Source: Collinsella aerofaciens
GTDB lineage: Bacteria > Actinomycetota > Coriobacteriia > Coriobacteriales > Coriobacteriaceae
Assembly (NCBI RefSeq): GCF_015561195.1
Contig: NZ_JADMSU010000003.1
Span: 171,595 to 235,594 of the forward strand
Direction: 5' to 3'
Length of the DNA stretch: 64,000 bases
Shown in pieces: positions 41,139 to 48,588 of this stretch (the first letter of the stretch is position 1; each line of letters begins with the position of its first letter). Below the pieces are notes generated by a model. The model was given only the letters and a program-made list of their open reading frames with translations. It ran no database searches and was not told where the DNA came from. A program made the translations under genes and the position numbers.

Positions 41139-42158
41139 CTAGAGCGTCAAGCGAATCGCATCGATGATCTGCGCACAGCGCTGCGTGGCGGCAAGAGGCA
41201 TAACGGGACTCTCGAGTTTCCCCGCCCGGATGAGCTGGGTCGCATGCTGAATTTCGCCGTAGAAATCATCGACCTCAAACGGGGCATTAATTTCGAGCAT
41301 TCGTCCGTCGGAGTACTTCACATGGGCGAGCTCGGGGCGATGGAGGCGCTCGATTTCCACCGAACCCCGTTCGCAAGCAATCATTAAGCGGCTTTCATAT
41401 GCTGCTTTGCCGTCGCACACCATATGAATGGGCATACCGCCGACACTCATATGGATCTCATCGGCCCAATCCACGCGGCCGCCTAATACGTCACGCCAGC
41501 GAACTTCACGAGACGAAACATCGCACGCACCCGCAAGCAGATCCTCAAACCACCCGACCGCATAGCAGCCCATGTCATATAGACAGCCACCCTGCAACGG
41601 ATCGAGCAGATAACTCGAAGGGGACTCACCATAATCGAGTTTTTGCACGCTTTCGATCGAGACGATACAGCCGAGCTCGCCCGACGCAAGCAAACCCTTC
41701 ACGCGAGTATGCATCGGACAAAACCGATTTTTCATCGCCTCCATAAACGGCACACCGCACTCACGGGAAACAGAGGCGATCGCATGGGCCTCTTCTTCAT
41801 TCAAAACGGCCGGCTTTTCGCACAGCACGGCCTTTCCCGCGCGCAGTGCCCGACAAGCCCAATGCGCATGCATGCCATGCGGAATAGCCAAGTAGATTGC
41901 ATCGACATCGGGATCGGCAATCAACGCATCATAAGCCGCATCGCCGCTATCGTCAGCCGTGGCATAACTGTGCGCGGCATCAATCGAAAACGCTCGACAA
42001 AATTCCTCGACATGTGCAGGAGTGCGGCCGGCCGCAGCCACCAGCCGTGCCTCGTCGACCTTCTTGAGCGACGATGCAAATCGATGCGAAATGTGCCCAG
42101 CGCCCAAAACGCCCCAACGAACCTCACGCAAATCATCACATGAATCCCGATAGCCCAC
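41139..42158 (-). CDS. Gfo/Idh/MocA family oxidoreductase
   Basis: NAD(P)-dependent sugar or polyol dehydrogenase-like protein of 339 residues. Rossmann motif VLGAGHISHRFA near the N-terminus, the DVDAIYLAIPHGMH and CEKPAVLNEEEA segments (catalytic Lys of the EKP motif) and GCLYDMGCYAV in the C-terminal beta domain. Substrate unknown; GGCLYDMGCYAVG-type members include dihydrodiol and trans-acting sugar dehydrogenases. GTG 42158 has AAGGGGG upstream and abuts hairpin copy B; the ATG 42215 extension would start inside the hairpin. Confidence 0.88.
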   Translation of the reverse strand: MGYRDSCDDLREVRWGVLGAGHISHRFASSLKKVDEARLVAAAGRTPAHVEEFCRAFSIDAAHSYATADDSGDAAYDALIADPDVDAIYLAIPHGMHAHWACRALRAGKAVLCEKPAVLNEEEAHAIASVSRECGVPFMEAMKNRFCPMHTRVKGLLASGELGCIVSIESVQKLDYGESPSSYLLDPLQGGCLYDMGCYAVGWFEDLLAGACDVSSREVRWRDVLGGRVDWADEIHMSVGGMPIHMVCDGKAAYESRLMIACERGSVEIERLHRPELAHVKYSDGRMLEINAPFEVDDFYGEIQHATQLIRAGKLESPVMPLAATQRCAQIIDAIRLTL

Positions 42159-42170
42159 GACAGCCCCCTT

Positions 42171-42243
42171 CAGTTGCGACGAAATAGTTCCTGCTATCGC
42201 CCTATTCTGCCGCAAACAGGAACTATTCCATCACAAGATATAA
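42171..42243 (-). promoter_or_regulatory. Covarying hairpin element, copy B, upstream of the Gfo/Idh/MocA gene
   Basis: Arms 42174-42193 and 42217-42236. In minus-strand RNA all 20 positions pair, three as G-U; the same positions are A-C mismatches on the plus strand. Begins just after the stop of the aldo/keto reductase gene and ends at the SD of the next gene. Central stem bases differ from copy A in a compensatory way. Confidence 0.7.
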
Positions 42244-42248
42244 AAGGG

Positions 42249-43439
42249 TCATGAGGAGCGAGTTTTGCTGAAGACTTTAAGCGCGGCCGTTACGGGGCCA
42301 GGCTGAAAACGGCGGCGTACGTCGTCCAAGCGCCCGGGGATATCGATGTGCTGCGGGCAGTGACGTGCGCATTTGCCGCACTTGACGCAATTGCTCACCA
42401 GCTTGGGCTCGTTCGTCCGCACCGCGCTCGCCGTAAAGTATTGAGACAGCCCCGTAAACCAACTATGCGCGTAACTCGCGTTGTAGGCGGCAAAGCAGCC
42501 GGGAATATTGATGCCCTTGGGGCATGGCATGCAGTAGCCGCACCCCGTACAGGGTACGCGATTCGATTTCTCAAACTCTCCTAGCACACGCGCGATGGTA
42601 TCGAGCTGCTCTGTCGTCATAGAATCCGGCAGCGCGCGATCCGCCAGCACCGCGTTCTCGTCCACCTGCGCGGTATCGGTCATGCCCGAAAGCAGCATCG
42701 TGACTTGAGGATGGTTCCACACCCACGAAAGGCCCCAAGCAGCCGGCGACTTCAGGTACGGATCGCGTACGTCATCGAGCACGGCGCGGGCCCGCGGAGG
42801 CAGCTTGCCCGCCAGGCGTCCACCCAAAAGCGGTTCCATCACAAACACCGCGAGCCCGCGCTCGGCGGCTGCTATAAGTCCCGCCGTCCCCGCTTGGTAG
42901 CGCTCTCCAGCGTAGTTGTACTGGATCTGGCAAAAATCCCAGTCATACGCGTCAAGCATCGTGAGGAAGTCCGCCGCACTGCCGTGGTACGAAAAACCTA
43001 TCTGGCGAATACGCCCCGCAGCCTTTTGGTGCGCAATCCAGTCCTCGATGCCCAACGCCACCACGCGCTCCCACTGGGCGGGCGAGGTGATGTTGTGCAT
43101 AAGGTAGTAGTCAATATGGTCGGTCCGCAAACGGTGCAGCTGCTCGTCAAAAAAGCGGTCGAAATCCTCCGCACATTTGCACGAAGCGTGCGGCAACTTA
43201 GTCGCCAGCAACACCCGGTCGCGCAGCCCCAAGCGCTCAAGTGAGGCGCCCACGCACACCTCGTTACCGGGATAGAGATACGCGGTATCCAGATAATTAA
43301 TCCCCTGCTCCACCGCACAGGAAATGATGGCATCGGATGTCTTCGCATCGGGGTGTCCCGGCGCACCGGGAAATCTCATGCAGCCCAGACCCAGAGCGGA
43401 TATTCGGTTACCACTTTTGGGGTCAACGCGGTATTGCAC
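42249..43439 (-). CDS. Aldo/keto reductase with C-terminal ferredoxin-type clusters
   Basis: A 396-residue fusion common in anaerobes: an aldo/keto reductase barrel (GLGCMRFPGAPG, GINYLDTAYLYPG with the catalytic Tyr, LATKLPH with Lys, YYLMHNI with His) and, after about 310, a [4Fe-4S] region with CTGCGYCMPCPKGINIP and CVKCGKCARHCPQHIDIPG. Substrate unknown. GTG 43439 is chosen because AAAGGAGGGG lies at ideal distance; ATG 43457 lacks this. It is the first of three tandem minus-strand genes (then Gfo/Idh/MocA, nfo). Confidence 0.9.
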   Translation of the reverse strand: MQYRVDPKSGNRISALGLGCMRFPGAPGHPDAKTSDAIISCAVEQGINYLDTAYLYPGNEVCVGASLERLGLRDRVLLATKLPHASCKCAEDFDRFFDEQLHRLRTDHIDYYLMHNITSPAQWERVVALGIEDWIAHQKAAGRIRQIGFSYHGSAADFLTMLDAYDWDFCQIQYNYAGERYQAGTAGLIAAAERGLAVFVMEPLLGGRLAGKLPPRARAVLDDVRDPYLKSPAAWGLSWVWNHPQVTMLLSGMTDTAQVDENAVLADRALPDSMTTEQLDTIARVLGEFEKSNRVPCTGCGYCMPCPKGINIPGCFAAYNASYAHSWFTGLSQYFTASAVRTNEPKLVSNCVKCGKCARHCPQHIDIPGRLDDVRRRFQPGPVTAALKVFSKTRSS

Positions 43440-43602
43440 GGCCCCTCCTTTCGCCATCAGCACCCCGGCAAGACGAAACACAATGGTCACGCGGCCGAAA
43501 CATCGTGGAATCGCAATCGAGAACGTATCGTAACGCAGCAGAAATCGAGCTGTCACGGCACCGCTTTAACATCAGCAAAAAGCCCGATGAAAGGAGCCGC
43601 CC

Positions 43603-44373
43603 ATGCCCGCGCTCGACCTTTGGAACCTCGCCTCCCAGCTCAAAAGCACCGATTATCGCTGGGTCGACCTCACCCACACGCTCTCATGCGACACCCCGCA
43701 CTGGTTTGGCTTTAAGCCATTTGAGTCCACCAAGCTCTTCGACTACCTGTCCGGCACGCCCGAGGACATGCTCGCGCCCATGCGTTGCTTCCAGTATTCG
43801 GTCGCCTCGCAGTACGGCACCCACGTCGACGCGCCGCGCCACTTCCATGTCGAGGGTCGTTCCCTTGGAGAGATTGAACCCATCGAGTTTATGCATCCGC
43901 TCTGCGTGATCGACAAGCATGAGGAGTGCGCCGCGAATCCCGACTTTATCCTGACCATCGAGGACCTCAAAGCCTGGGAGGATGAGCACGGTCGCATTCC
44001 CGAGGACGCTTTCGTCGCCTTCCGCTCCGACTGGTCCAAGCTCGCCGACCTCGAGAACAAGGACGAGGACGGCCAGCCCCACTACCCCGGCTGGGACTTC
44101 GACGCCATCAAGTGGCTCGTTGAAGAGCGCGACATCGGCGCCATCGGCCACGAGCCGGCTGACACCGACCCGGCGAGCGTGACCACGCGTGAGGACGCCT
44201 ACCCCTACCCCGGCGAACAGTACATCCTCTCGGTCGACCGCTATCAGATCGAGGTCATGGACCATCTAGACGAGCTTCCCGCCACGGGCGCTGTCATCTT
44301 CTGCACCTTCCCCAAGGTGCGCGATGGCGTTGGATATCCCGCGCGCGTTTTTGCGGTCTGCCCTGCAGCGTAG
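43603..44373 (+). CDS. Cyclase family protein (kynurenine formamidase-like hydrolase)
   Basis: Metal-dependent hydrolase of 256 residues. The family signature YGTHVDAPRHFHVEGRSLGEI (partly: GTHVDAPRHFH, about 71-81) supplies His/Asp ligands; VDLTHTLSCDTPHWFGF opens the fold and IGHEPADTDPAS gives further ligands. Members open cyclic amides or formyl groups (arylformamidase, isatin hydrolase). No tryptophan-catabolic neighbours are visible, so the substrate is open. SD AAAGGAG. Confidence 0.88.
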   Translation: MPALDLWNLASQLKSTDYRWVDLTHTLSCDTPHWFGFKPFESTKLFDYLSGTPEDMLAPMRCFQYSVASQYGTHVDAPRHFHVEGRSLGEIEPIEFMHPLCVIDKHEECAANPDFILTIEDLKAWEDEHGRIPEDAFVAFRSDWSKLADLENKDEDGQPHYPGWDFDAIKWLVEERDIGAIGHEPADTDPASVTTREDAYPYPGEQYILSVDRYQIEVMDHLDELPATGAVIFCTFPKVRDGVGYPARVFAVCPAA

Positions 44374-44448
44374 CGTCCAGGCAAACGTTTCTTTTTCATA
44401 ACAGCTGCTCCGCGCACCCATCAATCACCCCGGCAGCATACAATCCAT

Positions 44449-44478
44449 CAGGCGCCCCTTACGCGGGCGCCTTTTATA
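44449..44478 (+). terminator. Terminator abutting the panE-like SD
   Basis: GGCGCCC / GGGCGCC stem with a 7-nt loop followed by TTTTATAT, then the SD GGGGAG within 6 bp. It belongs to the cyclase gene, yet leaves no space for a promoter before the next gene. Confidence 0.75.
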
Positions 44479-44494
44479 TGGGGAGATGATTCAT

Positions 44495-45409
44495 ATGCAG
44501 ATCAACAAGGTCGCCTTTATCGGCAAGGGTGGCGTCGGGCTACTCTACGGCAGCATGATCGCCCAGGCACTCGGCAACGATGCCGTCGAATACGTCATGG
44601 ACGACGCTCGCTTTGAGCGCCATGCGAACGATGCACTCACCGTCAACGGCAAGCCCTGCGCGCTCAAGTCCGTCCGCGCGAGCGAGGCGACGCCCGTCGA
44701 CCTGGTCATCCTCACGGTCAAGACAACCGGGCTCGATGTGGCGCTCAAAACCCTGGAAAGCGTCGTGGGACCCGACACGCTGATCGCGTCGCTGTGCAAC
44801 GGCATCACGAGCGAGCAGAAGATTGCCGAGCGCTTTGGCTGGGAGCACACCGTCCTTGGTATCTGCCAGGGCATGGACGCCGTATTCCTCAACGGGGAGC
44901 TCACCTATACCAATGCCGGCGAGATCCGCTTTGGTGCGGCAGCGGGCACCGACCCCGCAACCGTTATCGCCATCGACGAGCTCTACACGCGTTGCGGCAT
45001 CGCCCATACCGTCGAGCACGACATCGCACATCGCATGTGGGCCAAACTCATGCTCAACGACGGCATCAACCAGACCTGTATGGCCTACGGCGGCACCTAC
45101 GGAAGCGCTACGGAGCAGGGCTCCGAGCAGCTCCGCAGTTTTGTCTCCGCCATGCGCGAGACGCTTGCAGTCGCCAATGCCGAGGGCATCGAGCTCACCG
45201 AGGCAGACCTAACGCAGATGGTGCGTCTCATAAAAGGGCTCGATCCCGCCGGCATGCCCTCGATGGCGCAAGACCGCGTCGCAAGGCGCAAAACCGAGGT
45301 TGATGAGTTTGCGGGCACCATCTGCCGCCTCGCGGCCAAGCACGGTATCCAAGTGCCGCAAAACGAATGGCTCCATTCGCGCATCCGCGAAATCGAGGCC
45401 AGCTGGTAG
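44495..45409 (+). CDS. 2-dehydropantoate 2-reductase family (PanE/ApbA)
   Basis: A 304-residue ketopantoate-reductase-fold protein. N-terminal NADP motif VAFIGKGGVGLLYGSMIAQ, CNGITSEQKIAERFG, the catalytic Lys in HRMWAKLMLNDGINQT (about 183) and C-terminal PSMAQDRVARRKTEVDEFAGTI with the conserved Ser/Glu positions. The NADP motif has GKGGVG in place of GxGxxG with the usual Ala/Gly, so ketopantoate specificity is not certain. ATG 44495 chosen because GGGGAG is 9 nt upstream; ATG 44486 would overlap the SD. Confidence 0.82.
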   Translation: MQINKVAFIGKGGVGLLYGSMIAQALGNDAVEYVMDDARFERHANDALTVNGKPCALKSVRASEATPVDLVILTVKTTGLDVALKTLESVVGPDTLIASLCNGITSEQKIAERFGWEHTVLGICQGMDAVFLNGELTYTNAGEIRFGAAAGTDPATVIAIDELYTRCGIAHTVEHDIAHRMWAKLMLNDGINQTCMAYGGTYGSATEQGSEQLRSFVSAMRETLAVANAEGIELTEADLTQMVRLIKGLDPAGMPSMAQDRVARRKTEVDEFAGTICRLAAKHGIQVPQNEWLHSRIREIEASW

Positions 45410-45444
45410 TGCTCGACGCACCGCAGCCAACAGCCTCAAGAGCA

Positions 45445-45480
45445 AAGCCGCCGCAAGAGGCACTCCCCTTGCGGCGGCTT
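45445..45480 (+). terminator. Intrinsic terminator of the panE-like gene
   Basis: AAGCCGCCGCAAG / CTTGCGGCGGCTT perfect 13-bp stem with a 10-nt loop, followed by CTTTCTTC. Confidence 0.85.
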
Positions 45481-45517
45481 CTTTCTTCATCTATGACCAA
45501 AACCAGTTTCGCAACCG

Positions 45518-45724
45518 CTAGCGCCGCGCCTGCGGCGTCTCGTCCTCGTCATCGCGGCAAAGGGTCACGCCCGCACTTCCCAGCAGCGCTGCTGCGATGA
45601 GCGCGCCGACCACAATAGGAGCAGCCCCGCACGAGCCCTGCATGCCTGCGACAAACGCAGCTGTAGGGCCAAGACAGCCAAGTACCAATGCGACGGCGGC
45701 GATAGCGATATCTCGAGCGTTCAT
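45518..45724 (-). CDS. Small two-helix membrane protein
   Basis: A 68-residue protein of unknown function with two hydrophobic segments (about 7-28 and 34-54) separated by a short Gly/Cys-containing turn, and an acidic-basic C-terminal tail (CRDDEDETPQARR). SD GGAGGAAG precedes the ATG. The Ala/Gly/Leu composition and lack of known motif do not allow a function. Confidence 0.6.
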   Translation of the reverse strand: MNARDIAIAAVALVLGCLGPTAAFVAGMQGSCGAAPIVVGALIAAALLGSAGVTLCRDDEDETPQARR

Positions 45725-45826
45725 GAGACCACTTCCTCCACGAGAAAGACCTTATTTCTCATGAACCAGTGTGCCCCGCATGCATACGCCCAGCGTACCG
45801 CCACGGTAAGGGCTCTGTTAACTCAA

Positions 45827-45896
45827 ACGCACATAAAGAAAGGGCGGCTTTACGTTGCCTAAAAGCTCAGTAAAGACGCCCGCCCATCATGTGCGT
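45827..45896 (-). terminator. Interrupted long hairpin downstream of the secreted protein gene
   Basis: An outer ACGCACAT / ATGTGCGT and inner GGGCGG(G)-CTTTAC / GTAAAG-CCGCCC pairing span 70 bp, 18 bp past the stop codon. In minus RNA the inner stem is followed by TTTCTTTAT. Probably the terminator of the secreted-protein gene. Confidence 0.55.
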
Positions 45897-45913
45897 ATTT
45901 TGCTTATGGCAGA

Positions 45914-46690
45914 TTACCAACCGGTGTAGTAGTCGGTGGTTCCGGCAGCGCAGCCGGAGTCATAGACCTTGCAATCACCCTTGGAGCCCGTAAAGGTCGA
46001 GCCCTGGGCCATATCGCCCGCGGCAACAACGTAATAGCCGTCGGAATCGCGCCAGAAGCCCTCAGAATCCTGCGTCCATTCGCCCGTGCGGTGGTGATAC
46101 AACACGTTGCTGCTGTAATAAGTCTCGCGGCGGCCGTTATAGTTATTGACGCCGCTCGAGCGCGTCAGACCCGAGCCGTTCGCGTAATACGCAGCAGACG
46201 TGTAAGACGAGCCGGAGCCGGCGTTGTAATACGAAGCCTGGGCGGCCTCGGCAGCCTCCGCCTCGGCGGCAGCGGCCTCGAGCGCTTCGCGCTTGGCATT
46301 CTCAAGCGCAGTGCGCAGCTCATCGAGCTCGGTCGACTTCGCGTCGACCTCCCCCATCGTCAAAAGGCTGCCCGCACCATCGATACAACCCTGCAGCACA
46401 GCGTGCTCGTCATCGGTGGCATAGTCACCATACATGTTTAGGATAATCTGAGCGCGTATCTCAAGGGAATCGCGCTTGGCCTCCATCGAGGCGTTCCACT
46501 CCTGCATGGAACCATAACCATCGCCGCGATAATCAACGGGCTGTACCAGCGTCGTCTCGGACGGCGTAGATCCAACCGTATCGGACAGTGTTGCCGCGTG
46601 GGCATCAGTTGTGCCGGCGCCCGCCAAAAGCGCCACGATCAGAGCGGCGGAAAGGGCGGCGGCTTTCGGTTTTCGTGAATCGATCCTCAT
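45914..46690 (-). CDS. Secreted protein with coiled-coil and C-terminal 3D-like domain
   Basis: A 258-residue exported protein. Signal peptide (about 1-32) with hydrophobic core AALSAALIVALLAGAGTTDAHA. The mature N-terminus is followed by a short Ala/Glu-rich coiled-coil (about 125-155, LRTALENAKREALEAAAAEAE). The last 85 residues begin SGVNNYNGRRETYYSS and end CKVYDSGCAAGTTDYYTGW; the Asp/Gly/Cys pattern resembles the double-psi-barrel 3D domains of cell-wall proteins, with two Cys that may form a disulphide. A peptidoglycan-linked role is likely but not shown. Confidence 0.75.
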   Translation of the reverse strand: MRIDSRKPKAAALSAALIVALLAGAGTTDAHAATLSDTVGSTPSETTLVQPVDYRGDGYGSMQEWNASMEAKRDSLEIRAQIILNMYGDYATDDEHAVLQGCIDGAGSLLTMGEVDAKSTELDELRTALENAKREALEAAAAEAEAAEAAQASYYNAGSGSSYTSAAYYANGSGLTRSSGVNNYNGRRETYYSSNVLYHHRTGEWTQDSEGFWRDSDGYYVVAAGDMAQGSTFTGSKGDCKVYDSGCAAGTTDYYTGW

Positions 46691-47002
46691 GTAGCTGGAA
46701 ACCTCCGTAGTGCGTTTTTGCTGCGTTTGAGCTGCGTGTGATTCGATCGCGCTGCATAGTACCTCGAGCAAATCGCGACCTGCGGTTTTACTCAAAAGGC
46801 GCACGTCAATTGCGTAAAACTCACATCCTCTCAACAGGAGTTTTCCACAACTCGAATGCATAAAGCATGCCAAAAACCCTGTAATAGCGCCCTTCCTATG
46901 CAAAAAAAGCGCCTGCGCAACCATTGCTTGCGCAGGCGCCTTGAGCAGGCATTTTATGCAGTTATACCTATCGAGTCGCAAGGGGTCCTTGCACAAGTCG
47001 CC
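46691..47002. other. 312-bp intergenic region
   Basis: Lies between the secreted-protein gene and the end of metY on the same strand. It holds the metY terminator at its right end and, presumably, the promoter of the secreted-protein gene. No further gene or repeat seen. Confidence 0.5.
46909..46939 (-). terminator. Intrinsic terminator of metY
   Basis: Minus-strand arms GCGCCTGCGCAA and TTGCGCAGGCGC with a 7-nt loop, followed by TTTTTTTG. About 63 bp after the metY stop. Confidence 0.92.
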
Positions 47003-48313
47003 TTACTCGTCCAGCGCGGCGAAGGCCTGCTTCAGATCCCAAATGATGTCCTCGGCGTTCTCGGTACCGATGGAAAGACGGATCGTGGAGGGCGTGATGT
47101 TCTGCTCGGCGAGCTCCTCGGCAGAGAGCTGGGAGTGCGTGGTGGTAGCCGGGTGCACGACGAGCGACTTGACGTCGGCCACGTTGGCGAGCAGCGAGAA
47201 CACCTGCAGATGATCGATGAACTTCCAAGCTGCCTCCTGGCCACCCTTAATCTCAAAGGTGAAGATCGAAGCGCCGCCACGGGGGAAGTACTTCTGATAG
47301 AGCTCGTGATCGGGGTGCTCAGGCAGGCTCGGGTGGTTCACCTTGGCGACATGGCTGTCACCAGCCAGGAACTCAACGACCTTCTTGGTGTTCTCGACAT
47401 GGCGGTCGACGCGCAGCGACAGGGTCTCGGTGCCCTGGAGCAGGACCCAGGCGTTGAACGGGCTGATGCAGGCACCCTCGTCGCGCAGCAGGATGGCGCG
47501 GACATAGGTTGCGAAGGCGGCGGGACCGGCAGCCTCGGCAAACGAAACACCATGGTAGGAGGGGTTGGGCTCAGCGATCTGGGCGTACTTTCCGCTCGCC
47601 TTCCAATCGAAGTTACCGCCGTCGACGATCACACCGCCCAGCGAGGTGCCGTGGCCGCCGATGAACTTGGTTGCGGAGTGGACAACGATGTTGGCGCCAT
47701 GCTCCAGCGGACGGAACAGATACGGGGTGCCGAAAGTGTTGTCGACGACAACCGGCAGACCGTGCTTCTTGGCGATCTCGGAGATGGCGTCGATGTTGGG
47801 GATGTCAGAGTTGGGGTTGCCGAGCGTCTCGAGATAGATGACCGTGGTGTTGTCCTTGATGGCACCCTCAACCTCTTCCAGGTTATGAGCATCGACAAAC
47901 GTGGTCTCGACGCCAAACTGGGAGAGCGTATGCTCGAGCAGGTTGTAGGAACCACCGTAGATGGTCTTCTGAGCCACCACGTGGTCACCAGCCTGGGCAA
48001 GAGCCTGCAGGGTATAGGTGATGGCAGCAGCGCCGGAGGCGACGGCAAGACCGGCCACGCCACCCTCGAGTGCGGCGATACGGTCCTCGAAGACGCCCTG
48101 GGTGGAGTTGGTCAGACGGCCGTAGATGTTACCGGCGTCGGCAAGACCGAAGCGATCGGCGGCGTGCTGGGAGTTGCGGAACACATAGCTCGTGGTCTGG
48201 TAGATAGGCACGGCACGGGAGTCGGATGCGGGGTCGGCGCTCTCCTGGCCAACATGAAGCTGCAGGGTATCGAAACCAAAGGTGTGCTCGGGGTTGTTGA
48301 TGAACTGGCTCAT
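47003..48313 (-). CDS. metY: O-acetylhomoserine aminocarboxypropyltransferase (sulfhydrylase)
   Basis: PLP enzyme of the Cys/Met metabolism gamma-family, 436 residues. It joins O-acetylhomoserine with sulphide to give homocysteine. The N-terminus FGFDTLQLHVGQESADPASDSRAVPIYQTTSY and YGRLTNSTQGVFEDRIAALEGG are typical, and the PLP Lys is in VVHSATKFIGGHGTSLGG (about 211). VFSLLANVADVKSLVVHP at the C-terminus and the length separate it from cystathionine gamma-synthase (about 390). ATG 48313 has AAGGAGATC. The 5' leader is long and contains a translatable small ORF; a LysR gene is divergent. Confidence 0.94.
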   Translation of the reverse strand: MSQFINNPEHTFGFDTLQLHVGQESADPASDSRAVPIYQTTSYVFRNSQHAADRFGLADAGNIYGRLTNSTQGVFEDRIAALEGGVAGLAVASGAAAITYTLQALAQAGDHVVAQKTIYGGSYNLLEHTLSQFGVETTFVDAHNLEEVEGAIKDNTTVIYLETLGNPNSDIPNIDAISEIAKKHGLPVVVDNTFGTPYLFRPLEHGANIVVHSATKFIGGHGTSLGGVIVDGGNFDWKASGKYAQIAEPNPSYHGVSFAEAAGPAAFATYVRAILLRDEGACISPFNAWVLLQGTETLSLRVDRHVENTKKVVEFLAGDSHVAKVNHPSLPEHPDHELYQKYFPRGGASIFTFEIKGGQEAAWKFIDHLQVFSLLANVADVKSLVVHPATTTHSQLSAEELAEQNITPSTIRLSIGTENAEDIIWDLKQAFAALDE

Positions 48314-48368
48314 GATGATCTCCTTGATCGAACGAAAGTAAATAAATAAGAGAAGAGTAAGTCGCTGT

Positions 48369-48400
48369 CTCCTGATCACGCCAACGGGCGCAAACAGGAG
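48369..48400 (-). promoter_or_regulatory. Hairpin overlapping the end of the metY leader ORF
   Basis: Minus-strand CTCCTG / CAGGAG enclose an inner GCGCC / GGCGT pairing. The stem includes the last nine codons of the leader peptide, so ribosome movement would disrupt it. No T-run follows, so any control is more likely translational or via mRNA stability. Confidence 0.5.
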
Positions 48401-48429
48401 CCCGGCATTCGTCTTGGCAAGCAGTTCAT
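48376..48429 (-). CDS. Predicted 17-residue leader peptide of metY
   Basis: ORF MNCLPRRMPGSCLRPLA with an excellent SD (AAAGGGAGG, 6-8 nt upstream of ATG), starting about 33 nt after the predicted transcription start and ending 62 bp before metY. It contains two Cys and two Met codons within 12, which is a plausible sensor of sulphur-amino-acid supply by ribosome stalling, like cysteine leader peptides in other actinobacteria. Evidence is limited to SD, position and composition. Confidence 0.5.
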   Translation of the reverse strand: MNCLPRRMPGSCLRPLA

Positions 48430-48469
48430 ATGCGGTCCTCCCTTTGACATCCCGGTTCCGTGGTCGGCT

Positions 48470-48499
48470 TAATTACCTACCGCCTTTGTGTGTTTTGAA
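48470..48499 (-). promoter_or_regulatory. Probable promoter of metY
   Basis: Minus-strand TTCAAA (48494-48499), 18-bp spacer, TAATTA (48470-48475). The transcript would carry a leader of about 150 nt. Confidence 0.45.
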
Positions 48500-48588
48500 T
48501 AGTACGAGCATTGTTTCGCTCGGTCAATCACTTAAAAGCGCTAACCTGTTATCGGTTTTTTAGATAGCTATCGAAAGGACGGGCACCG

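Noticed and set aside
48314-48475. SAM riboswitch upstream of metY
   Set aside because: None of the SAM-I, SAM-II or SAM-IV core sequences can be recognised; the leader is better described by the small ORF and hairpin.
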